Made by a program: the position numbers and the translations under genes
The notes under the pieces: model-generated
What the model saw: the letters and a program-made list of their open reading frames with translations, nothing else
What the model was told of the DNA's origin: nothing
The model's database searches: none
Shown: one piece after another, positions 21,671 through 31,499 of the stretch
Numbering within the stretch: position 1 is the first letter of the stretch
Layout: each line of letters starts with the position of its first letter
NCBI GenBank assembly: GCA_050084515.1
Contig: CM114272.1
Span: 26,846,001 to 26,910,000 of the forward strand
From: Blasia pusilla
Taxonomy: Eukaryota; Marchantiophyta; Marchantiopsida; Blasiales
DNA: 64,000 nt
Direction: 5' to 3'

Positions 21671-22744
21671 ATGGTTGCTCAGATACAACAGCTACAAGAG
21701 CAGATTGCCGCTATGGCATTGAGGTTACTTGATGCCGGATCCGTGATATCGACATCATATGGAGCAGTCAGAGATATGGAGGATCCTGGTTGGATGTGCG
21801 GGGTTTCCCAAATGGAGGCCGCCAAAGTTGTGACATGTGGAGCAGCCGCAGAGTTGGATCCACAGCAAGGGGAAGCCAGAAAACAGACTAGGCTTCCTCA
21901 GTCTTTCACCTTGTCCGAAGCGATGAGGACCCCATCGATGGGTCCTCGTCAAAGTTCCTGGAGAGTTGGTGATGTTGTTGGTGTGCAGGCACGGAGGGCG
22001 ATGGGAGAAGCAAGTGTGACGACTGCTATTCTTTATGCCCATGAGGGGCATTTGTCGAGCACCTTGTTGGGGACGGCCACCGTTATGTACCGCACTCCTT
22101 TATTTTTTGCTTCCGATGTTATGACGTTGGGGGATACGCCCGCCAAGGCTTTTCGGCTGGCCGCTTCACTACGTGAGCGCAGAGTTGGAATTCCTGCATC
22201 ACGTTTAGAGGTGATTGCAAAGGAGGTGATGGACCTGCCCTTGGAGCGGATACTCAGGCCGTCCACATCAGATTCATGGCACGTTGCGACTGCTAGGATG
22301 GCGGAGATGCCTGCTAGACCCGCGATGGACCGTGCCATGGCTTCTCCTGGTATAGTGCTGCTGGATAACCGAGGAGAGGTCTTCCTGTTGGTGAGTCCCG
22401 GAGGTAGAGCTTTTAGTCCGCAACGCATCTTGTTGGATTCAGGAGCGCAACCCTTGATGTTGGGGAAAGCGTCATTCAGAGGATTGGGCTTGACGAGAGC
22501 CGATATGGAGCGTTGTCCATTCCGGATATAGACATCCTTGGGTGGAGCGAGTACGACACAGTATATCACCCGACAAGAGGTCGTGGTGAGGATTCGCCCG
22601 GGACATCCTACAGATGAGTCTGTGGTGCGAGCCAAGGCGATAGTGACTGATGTAGAGTCCTACGACGTGTTGGTTGGTGGAGCAATGTTATATCCGATGG
22701 GGTTTCCCTGGATTACAGGGAGAAGTCAGCGTCCTACAGACTAG
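21671..22744 (+). pseudogene. Aspartic protease region of gypsy element 1
   Basis: One frame with a single TAG at 22529. The active-site box ILLDSGAQPLMLG (DSGA, as in retropepsins) lies at about 22429-22467, and the second-half motif SYDVLVGGAMLYPMGF at about 22649-22700. The preceding 240 codons are a linker with a Gln-rich start (QIQQLQEQIAAMA). The protease would process the Gag-Pol polyprotein. Confidence 0.82.
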
Positions 22745-22800
22745 GATGGCAATCAAGTGATGAGCGTCTTAGCTCATTACCCATTTGATCCACAGGTGCA

Positions 22801-24290
22801 GTGATCGAGCAACGGCCAAGAGAGGTGGCGACCTTAGCAGCATTTAGCAGTGCCATCACTTGGCCTAGTGATTTGATTGAGAGACATGTCCATGCAGAGG
22901 ATACTCCCATTCTTGACATTTCTATGGAGAGGAGTGTTATGGTAGCTGCATCATTCCGTGGAGGAGAGATGCCGTTGTGGGGCTCGACTGAGGAGCTTCA
23001 ACGATTGGCAGATGAGCACGTACAAACCGCGTGGAGCGAGGCGTTTGCATCGGAGCGTGACGGGTCTGAGGAACTCGAGGTAGCAGGGAGTGCTACGATG
23101 ACACCCTTGGATACCACACCCATTGTGTGGTGTATCCCGGAGGAGGGTATTTGAGTGTTAGATCTCTTTGGAGGGATTAGCATCGGGTTAGCTGTTGTTT
23201 TGCAGGCATGAGTGCGAGTGCAGCAGTACATGTGTGTGGAGAGTGATGATGTTGCGAGGGCGTCTCACTACGACATATGGCGCAGTTATGCCTACATTTT
23301 CCCGACTTATATTCTGTGTCCGCGATACAGGGGTACCAGAGTTCCCTACCGAGGGATATTTTGTTGCTCGGGGCCCAGGACTTAGAACGGGTAGGGACCA
23401 TTGATTTGGTGATTTCCGGTTGGCCATGTAAGGGCCAATCGATTGCTAGACGAGGTAGCGGGTTGGCTGACACTCGGTCCAGGTTGTTTTAGGAGATGTT
23501 GAGGGTCTTACACCAGTTGCAAGAGCATCAGTCTCGTTCTCCAACCTACATTCTAGAGAATGTGCCAATCTTAGGAGACTCCGGGTCACAAGTGGTGACG
23601 AGTGCTCATCAAATGCGTGCCAGGATTGGCCCAACAATGTTCTTGGATGCGGCGAGTGTAGGTTCTAGAGCCCATCGCCCGCGTCTATGGTGGACCAACT
23701 TGGTGCCCCATGCGGTGTTACCAAGGGCGTATACGAGAGTGGAGTGCCCCTCTCATTTGTTAGTGGATTCCATTCTGGATCCAAGTCGTCAATCAGAGGC
23801 AGTGAGGCACGATGATCGACCACTGTTGACTGTGCTCAACAGGGTAGGCAGGCCGCGGGCAGCCTTGCCCACGTTTGTGAGTTTTCCCGCTTCCTATGCA
23901 TACAAGGAGGCCGGTCTTGTCTTGGTTTGGGATGACCAGGTTCAGCGGTTGGTGGAGCTCAATGCCAACGAGAGAGAGTGAGCGATGGGATTTCCCACAA
24001 GAGTGACGGCAGTACCGTGAGTGTTAGAGGCATCACGACGCTATGTCTTGGGTCAGGCGATGGACTTGAATTGCTTGACATGGATCCTCAACTTGGGAGT
24101 GGCAGAGCAGCACCGTATGAGATCGCGACAGATCACAGCCGTTGCGTTGGTAAGCCCCATGCCTACCGAGACGGTGGAGGCAGTGGCTCGGGGCGAGACC
24201 CGAGGAGATTTACACACCAAGGGAGATCGGGAGAGACACCCTTGGACTTATTGGGATGTTTTGCAGGTACGCCATGAGATGATAGCCACA
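22801..24290 (+). pseudogene. Cytosine-5 DNA methyltransferase domain in the gypsy pol region
   Basis: An N-terminal extension (22801-23154, about 117 codons) leads in frame into motif I VLDLFGGISIGLAVVLQA (23155-23208, AdoMet binding). After a 1-nt shift near 23265 come DLVISGWPCKGQSIAR (motif IV; catalytic Cys codon 23427-23429), YILENVP (motif VI, 23556-23564), GSRAHRPRLWWTNL (motif VIII), ERE-stop-AMGFPT (motif IX, about 23973) and RRYVLGQAMDLN (motif X, about 24040). The motif order is unpermuted, and the LDAASV..AHRPR..WTNL block resembles DNMT3 rather than plant DRM. It lies between protease and RT on the same strand, without introns. Stops: TGA 23152, TGA about 23209, TAG about 23490, TGA about 23979, TGA about 24018. 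Motif IV has Lys where Gln is common. Confidence 0.88.
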
Positions 24291-24429
24291 ACATCAAGCG
24301 TGGTTCCGGGTTTAGGGTCATGCACGTGGAGGAGATCAGAGTTTACAGTTGGATGTGGGAGAGCGGCTGAGTGTTGTCGTTCGAGACGGGGTTGCACCAT
24401 AGCAACCATCGATACCCGCGCCGGAGAGT

Positions 24430-25314
24430 CCTACCGTAGTCATGATGGAGACTTGGGAGCCAAATATGGGCCCTAAGTTGACAAGAGGAGAGCGGCGCCG
24501 GATACATCAGTTCCTCAAGAGTTATAGGAGTTGCTTTGCTTTTAGCATGGAGGATTTGGATACGCTGAAGGGACCCGGCATCCGCATTGAGTTTTCGAGT
24601 GATACGCCGATCTTTTGACGACCCTACAAGTACAATGATATGGAGAGGGCTCTGATTCAGAGTAGGAGCTAGGACTTGGTCAGAGCAGGACTAGCGGAGA
24701 TGTCGCATGGGGAGTATGCATCTGCCACTGTTATGCCCGCCAAGAAGCATGTGCATGGCAACTGGACGGATAGGCATATGTGTGGGGATTATCGACCTAT
24801 CAATGGGTAGACAAAGTCCGATAGGTATGCCATGCCCATCCCTGAGGACATCTTTGATGCAATTGGTCACGCAAAGATCTTTAGTTCATTGGATTTGCAA
24901 GCCGGATACCATCATATGCCTATCACATTGGAGGACATGCAAAAGACGGCATTTTGGGGCATCGATTCTCACGGGAAGGATTGTTTGCACGAGTGGCGCT
25001 TCTTACCATTTGGGTTAAAGAACGCCCCGGCTGAGTTTCAGAGGGTCGTGGACAGGATCTTGGCTGGTTTGGATTTTGCTAGGTGTTATATTGATGACAT
25101 TATAGTCTTTAGCGCCATGGTTGAGGAGCATGAGCGACATCTAGAGGAGGTGTTTCAACGATTGCAATTACATGGGCTGAAGCAACATCTAGGCAAGTGC
25201 AAGTTTTTCTACGACCAAATTGAGTACTTGGGTCATACGATATACCCAGGGGGCTTTGGTGTCCAGCAGACGAAGGTAGAGGCTATCTCACGCATTCCAC
25301 GCCTACATATATGA
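24430..25314 (+). pseudogene. Reverse transcriptase of gypsy element 1
   Basis: The N-terminal part reads RIHQFLKSYRSCFAFSMEDL and MCGDYRPING. The long frame from 24832 has SSLDLQAGYHHMPI, FLPFGLKNAPAEFQRVVD and the catalytic YIDDIIVFS at 25087-25113 (both Asp kept). Stops occur at TGA about 24616, TAG about 24670 and TAG about 24808. It corresponds closely to element 2 at 54.5-54.95 and 57.99-58.4 kb. Confidence 0.9.
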
Positions 25315-25945
25315 GCCGTGTTCGTGCATTCATGGGATTGGAAAACTTGTATCGGCGGTACGTCAAGGGATTCATTCGATTGCAAAGCCGCTACCCTTGC
25401 TCACCAAGGTGGATCACAAGTGGCACACGAGGGATGAGCACGAGCAAGCATTTCAGTTGCTCAAGGACAGGTTGACTTCCGCGCCTATCTTGAGGAGACC
25501 GATCAGGGGGCGTCCTTTCGAGTTGCACACAGATTGGAGCATGTTGGGGCTTGGAGCGGTGCTCACCTAGCATGATGATGAGGGTAGAGAGTTCTTGGTG
25601 GCTTACGCTAGCCGCTTGAACAACGCTGCACAAGCGAAGTACAGCTCGTATGAGGGTGAGTGCTTGGATGCAGTGTGGGCTGTCGCGCATTTCAAGTGTT
25701 ACTTATTCGGCAACCCCTTTACCATCATCACTGATCATCAACCACTGAAGTGGTTGATGGAGTGTGACAAGCTTACAGGAAACCTTACGAGATGGGCTCT
25801 ATTGTTGCAAGAGTATCAGGTGGTACATAGACCTGGGACGCTCAACAAGGATGTAGATGGGTTGATTCGTAATCCATGCTCGAGTCAACGAGATGCAATT
25901 GGAGCTCGATGGCATGAAAAGAGTGATGAGGAATCAGTGTCATGA
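25315..25945 (+). pseudogene. RNase H / connection domain of gypsy element 1
   Basis: After frameshifts at about 25310 and 25380, the frame gives the tether region (FQLLKDRLTSAPILRRPI on comparison with element 2), then VAYASRLNNAAQAKYSSYE, DAVWAVAHFKCYLFG and FTIITDHQPLKWL, the Ty3-type RNase H signature. TAG interrupts it at about 25569. It degrades the RNA strand during reverse transcription. Confidence 0.85.
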
Positions 25946-26110
25946 TGGCACGCGTCAGCCTTTTTAGGCATGTTGGCTACAGAGAGCCACAGTGTGGAGA
26001 CTTCGATGGCGAGGTCTAGTGGAGAGTCCTTGGATCCCGAGGCCAGTGAGGAGACGACTGGTGGCCGAGATATTCATGATGATGGAGTAGTCTTGGAGTA
26101 CAATGACGGG

Positions 26111-26185
26111 GGCCGGTATCGTTGGTTACGTCTGGGTTTGGTTGGGTGATCTTGTTGTTGTGTTGCAGTATGTTATTTTGCACCA
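26111..26185. other. Junction between truncated gypsy 1 and LINE
   Basis: Sequence unlike the corresponding part of element 2 (59230 onward). It replaces the integrase, the 3' LTR and part of the LINE endonuclease, and marks a deletion breakpoint or filler. Confidence 0.4.
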
Positions 26186-28995
26186 TTGTCCATGCGTATC
26201 TACTCAACGCGTGCTTGCAACCGGAGTCAACCATTTCATCCAAATGTTCTCAAATATCAAAGCAAAGATGAAGTCTTTCTAGTAGGGGATTTCAATGCTC
26301 GCACACATACTGCTCAATTTACCCCCTTCAGTAACTCCTTGATTTCTCCTCTCCTTGAAGAACCATATGATGGTTTACGGTCTAAAATCTCTTCAGATCT
26401 TTCTACTAATCCTTTGAAAGAGCATTTTTTACCTTTGGAGCCACTTGTAATTTGAAGGTTCTTAATGGGACCTCTCATTTTCCCAACTCTCATTCCAATA
26501 CATGCTTCTCCCCCATCAATGCTAGCACCATCGACTATCTTCTCTCCTCGCCTACTAATAGCTCTTATATCTCTACATTTGAAATTCTAGAACCTCAGCC
26601 TAAATCAGATCATGCTCCTCTTTTGTTCACTCTTTCATTATTGAAGACAATTCTTCTCTCAACACATCAATCCGTTTTAATCTCTCCCAAGTTTCGCTTA
26701 GATCCTCGAAAAAAAATCTTTACATGGCATATTTACAAGGACTCTTGACCCACATGGAATGGAGCCATGACCCATAGATGGCAAGTTTGCAACTAACCCA
26801 ATTGCCCAAGAAAACAACATCCAAGTTCTTTTCTCAAAATAGGGATAAAAGTGCTAGAAGACTACCTTGTAATAGGTGGTTTGACTCCAACTACAAGCAA
26901 GCAAAGTTAAGATAAGTGGACAAATCTTTGGATATCCCAAGTCAGCTTGTCATCACAAGCCTTCATAAATACTTGATGAAATCTAAGAAATGAGGTTTTT
27001 TACGGCGCAAGGAGGAGTCTTGGATAAGAGAACTCCACAATAATCCCAAATCATTTTGGAAACGGTTAGTAGTACGAGCATCAAAACCTACTCTTGATCC
27101 CAATTCTTTAATATCTTTTACCGAAAAGCTTTATTTCTTTCCCCATGCTACATCTATGCCCCGTTATAAAGGTATACCAAGTTTGTTCTCTCAAGCAGAG
27201 GTGACGAAAACTAGCAAATAGCAAATATGAAATTTTGGATGGTCCTTCTAATGAAGTTCTGAAGTAGGGAGGAGATTCTATCGGGCCAATCCTCACCAAA
27301 GTATTGGAAGATGCTGTTATCTATGGTTTTCCTACTACTTGTTCACTGCAAGAGATAATTCTTATTCACAAATCAGGAAGGAAGGATTTGGTGACAAACT
27401 ATCGCAATATCACGGTGGATAGTATTTTTGCCAAAAAAATATGGAAATTGATGGAGTCAAAGTTGAGCGCATGGACAGAGTCTTTCCAAAAGAGAGCACA
27501 AATCCAAGAAAGTTTTTGACCAACATACAACACCATCGATCATATGTTGACTTTACATATTTTATGGGAGAAATCTAAGGCCAATGGAAAAGCTTTGTTT
27601 TATGGTTTCATCGATTTCAATAAAGTTTTTGATATAATCCCCATACGATCTTATGGGATAGGCTGCAAACCATTGGAGCTCCACAAAATCTCTTAGTTGC
27701 GGTGGCTATATTGTACCAATTCATTCGGGCCAAAATCAAAGATTCACAAACTCAAGAGATCTTACGCACTATTGGAGTCATTCAAGGTTGCCCTCTCTAC
27801 CCTATTCAATTTTGAGCTTTCATAGATGACATTCAAAATTAGTTGGAGGAATGTGAAAGTGAAGGTGTGAAGTTTGGAGACTTTATTTTCAAAGCTTTAT
27901 TGTATGCAAATTATATCTAGTACTAGCACAAGATGTCATTAGTTTAAAAAACACATTGACACTTTGGAAAGTTTTTGTACCCATAATCAAATGGAGGCTA
28001 ACATGGAGAAGTCTAAAGTCATTATAGTGGGCATTAGATTCAAGTTCTCCTTCTTTTACAAAGTTCTAGAATTAGAACAAGTGAAGAGTTATAAGTATCT
28101 AGTCATTGAATTCTCTCATGATTATTGTTGGGCACTTTGTCTTCAAAAAAGAGTAGAAGTAGGTTATAAAGCTTGATATTCACTTTTAAATCAGTGTAGA
28201 AAAGCTCATCTTGTATCTTGGAGTCTTAGAAAGTTCTTATTTAGGCGCTTATATAGTTCTCCCTGTGGTCTTATATAGGACCCAAGTTTGGATTCCTACT
28301 TACAAGAAGACACATTGGGAGTGCGTGGAGAAGGTGCAAAAGATTTTTCTACAAGAAGAATTGGGTGTGAGAAACCAAAATCCTTATGTTATTCTTCTTG
28401 CAGAGACAATTTGTATTCCTCTGAAGGCACAAGCTCTCTACTTGACCATCATTTATATCGCAATGGCGAGATCTCTTGATATTTCTTGTCTTCCTCATCA
28501 AACTTTACAAGCCACACACTCAATAGATTGGATTACACATGTGGTGACTTGGTCTACAAAGTGGAATGTGGCTGAACAGGATTGGGATTTGAAATCAATG
28601 GCACTCCGTGAGCATCTACGAAAGCAAAATTTCAACACTTTTTGGAGCAACCCGCGAAAAAAAATGGAGTATTATCAACTTCATGTTAATCCTGTGCTTA
28701 TATATTGTGAATAATGATACCTACTTGCGGGGATCTCTACTGTCTTACGTTATATTAGCATAGGACAGGGTCTCATAGACTATGAATTGAGGAAGGACTA
28801 TGGCTCAACATTGATAGAAGTGAACGAATTTAAAGGTTATGTGACGTAGGAGGTATTGAGGATGAAGAGCATGCGTTTGTTACGTAACCTAAGTATGAAG
28901 AGATTAGACAAGCTCATAAAATAGATGTGAGGAACACTAGAAGAAATCATGTAATATATAACTCTGAGATATGACTAGATCGGGTGATATACTAA
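26186..28995 (+). pseudogene. LINE ORF2, remainder of endonuclease, reverse transcriptase and C-terminus
   Basis: Endonuclease C-terminal part: VFLVGDFNARTHTAQFTPF (about 26268) and NASTIDYLLSSPTN with PKSDHAPLLFTLSL (about 26520-26640). RT: SLQEIILIHKSGRKD and TNYRNITVDSIFAK, then IGVIQGCPLYPIQF and AFIDDIQN; the FADD equivalent is damaged (LLYANYI). C-terminal part 28211-28714 includes LPVVLYRTQVWIPTY, and about 28840 GGIEDEEHAFVT, the His/Cys motif. Many stops and shifts. It continues the LINE interrupted at 18146. Confidence 0.83.
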
Positions 28996-29479
28996 GGTAA
29001 ATGACTCCTCTCTGATGAGGAGGGAGCTATTATGTAATATATAACTCCTCTATGATGAGGAGGCACCTATTATGAATTCTTTCCTTTTTGTCTTTATATT
29101 GACATTTGTATGGTTTGAATTTTTATCAAAGTAGCCACATCCCGAATTTGGGCTTGAGCAGTGCTTACAAGTTTAAGTAGACATGATTATCTCATACTTT
29201 ACAGTCCAAAGTGTATTTTAGCTTTGTGTGAAAAGTTATGAATGATTTCATGTGCTCCTTTGTTACGTGCAATAGGCCAACCAACAAAAGGTTGTATGCC
29301 TCAACTAAATTATTCATTCTTGCATATTGAATCTCCAAGATTTGGATGGGGAGTATGAATTGACTAATGAATTGTTAAAGAAACTTTTTTTAGTAATTAC
29401 AATTGTTATAACCACACATATGACTACCCAAGAAGAGAGATACAAATTATGACTTAAAAAACATATTAAATGACCCTAA

Positions 29480-29815
29480 TCATATGCCCATGACAACCAA
29501 AGTCATAAAAATGACTAACAAAGTGTATGACTGACCGAGGTATGCATGTGACTACCATAGTCATGCATATCACTGGCAGAGTTATACATGCAACTTCCAG
29601 AGTCATGCATATCACTAGTAGATTTATACATGCGACTTCCAGAGCCATGCATATGATTGGCAGAGTTAGAGATGCGACTTCCAGAGTCATGCATATGACT
29701 GATAGAGTCATACATATGACTATCCTAGTCATGTGTATTACTAACAGAGTTACACATATAACTACCATAGTCATACATATGATTGATAGAGTTATACATA
29801 TAACTTTACAACTTA
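29480..29815. repeat. Sub-terminal repeats of CACTA 1, about 42-bp period
   Basis: ACTTCCAGAG(T/C)CATGCATAT recurs at 29593, 29635 and 29677, a 42-bp period built of two related half-units of about 21 bp containing CATATGACT. The arrangement creates long open frames on both strands that are not genes. Such arrays are transposase-binding sites in CACTA elements. Confidence 0.7.
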
Positions 29816-30371
29816 CCGATATAATCATCAAGCGATACATGTCAAAAAAGTACATGTGTGAATAGAATCCTCGTATGCACATATGACTCAATCATTTCCT
29901 CCACCCGTCACGTAGTTATTTGACTCCAAATGGAAATTTGTGGTTTGTCCATGAAAATCCTAGTCATCATCTGACATGGGATATATGAAGGAGTCATTTA
30001 ATCCACATTCAAGTTTGTATGGAGACGCGTATAAGTCAAACATTTGTTTATCTGCATCCTACTCATCATGGTGTAGGCCTTTATGACTTAGTCATAAAGG
30101 CCGAGGAGAGTCATAGGTGGAAGTCATATTGCCACTTAAGATGCCAACGTGTCAATATATGGTGACTCATTAGTCATATATATATATATAACTCACTACC
30201 GCATGACTCAAGTCATATACCATCCCGATAATCTTAGTCATTACATGTAAATGACTTGGTTTATATGACTAGAATGGTAATGAGTCATACTTATAGAACA
30301 TTCCATGATCAAAAGTTTGGCAAACATGGTAAACAATAAAAAGACAAAAGTTATCGAATGTAAAACATCCA

Positions 30372-30662
30372 CTAATTAACTACTTTCTTTAAGTTCAGCT
30401 TTGGCCAAATGATGGCAGATCCAACTGCATCTCCAAGTGTGTATAGGGGAGGGTCATTATTTGTATTCGGCTTCCATAATTGGTACTCGTGGTGGGTGGT
30501 ATCCCTAAGGTCCACTCTAACCATTCCAGGAGCAATCTCTTTCCCTTGGAACTTACCTTGACCGCTCATACCTAAAACTACTCTTGATCCCAAGACATTA
30601 TGACTAAGTTTTTGTTGTGTAAGATGAACTTCATATCCCAAATATAGATGCAAACATGTCAA
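30372..30662 (-). pseudogene. C-terminal domain of CACTA 1 transposase-associated protein
   Basis: The frame ends with PLYTLGDAVGSAIIWPKLNL, the same pattern as YVGDAIDSVVLWPSHL in CACTA 2 at about 56770-56815. This matches the recurring C-terminal block of plant CACTA/Ptta-En-Spm proteins. The upstream part (SRVVLGMSGQGKFQGKEI) is consistent with it. Confidence 0.65.
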
Positions 30663-30843
30663 TTCATATAAAAGATTTAGATAGAGATGAACATTCTTTC
30701 ACAAGGAATGTAGAACATCCTTACATCCTTGAACTTCCTCGTATACTCAGTAATAAATCCACATCTTCGTCCTTAACATAACCTTCTAACATGCACCCTT
30801 TTGGTCGAGTGTTAGACCTAACATATTTCTTGATGGTTCCCAT

Positions 30844-31498
30844 CTATCTTTCTATTGGGTACATCCATCGACAAGGTACTGGCCCACAAATGTCAAGATC
30901 ATCTACCATATGAATGAGCAAATGGGTCATGACATCAAAGAATGCAAAGGGGAATTGCATCTCTAGCAGACGCAATGTGGTAATCGTATCTGAACTTAGT
31001 CTCTCAAATTGGGATTGGTTATATATACTTCTAAAAAACCTACTTAATCTCATTATTTTCATACAAACTTGCTCTTTCATGAGGCCACATAACGAGCAAG
31101 GTAGAATTTGATGGAGACGAACATGATAATCATGAGATTTCATGTTTCCCAAATTCTTGTTTACCACATGCTTTCTTAGCTCTACACAATATCGTGTTGG
31201 GACTTTCAACGCCTCAATTCTACCAATCACAACCATCAACTCTCGTGGAGATAATACATAATCTGCCATGGGTTTTAGAAGGCCTTATGATTCTCTTGGG
31301 TGTAGTAGGTTGTAGCCACAAATAAGGACGAAGTTTCCTTGCTTCCATATCTCCTTTCACCTTGACTGTATCTTTAAGACCAAATATGGTTTTTACTAAA
31401 CTCTCAACTATGTTCTTTTCCACATGCATGACATCCAATGTATGTCGAATCAGAAGATGTTGAAATATGATCAAAGGATCCTTCCATAAACATTTCAT
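30844..31498 (-). pseudogene. CACTA 1 Tnp2-type transposase
   Basis: In transcript order, HTLDVMHVEKNIVESLVKT (the conserved LDVMHxEKN block of Tnp2), then after a frameshift near 31260 LPCSLCGLMKEQVCMKIMRL, LEMQFPFAFFDVMTHLLIHM and CGPVPCRWMYPIER (the DUF4218-like block that follows Tnp2). The N-terminal part with the catalytic region is not recognisable. The protein would bind sub-terminal repeats and cut the ends; this copy is broken. Confidence 0.82.
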
Positions 31499-31499
31499 C

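Larger units (their letters stand above)
18147..26110 (+). mobile_element. Ty3/gypsy element 1 carrying a DNA methyltransferase
   Basis: Order: truncated 5' LTR, long leader, gag with zinc knuckles, aspartic protease, cytosine-5 DNA methyltransferase, reverse transcriptase, RNase H. Integrase and 3' LTR are missing: similarity to element 2 ends about 26096, just after the RNase H linker, and LINE sequence follows. All domains are on one strand in gypsy order apart from the inserted methyltransferase. The copy is inactive, with stops in every domain and two or more frameshifts. Confidence 0.9.

Noticed and set aside
22801-24290. Methyltransferase as an independent host gene
   Set aside because: It lies exactly between protease and RT of one gypsy element, on the same strand, intronless, with decay of the same kind as the flanking pol domains.
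28936-28975. CACTAGAAGAAATC as the left end of CACTA 1
   Set aside because: It falls inside the LINE ORF2 C-terminal frame, which continues through it without a break.
29466-29891. 141-codon protein rich in Met, Ile, Cys and Thr
   Set aside because: It is the translation of 42-bp sub-terminal repeats. The opposite strand is open too, and no protein family is suggested.
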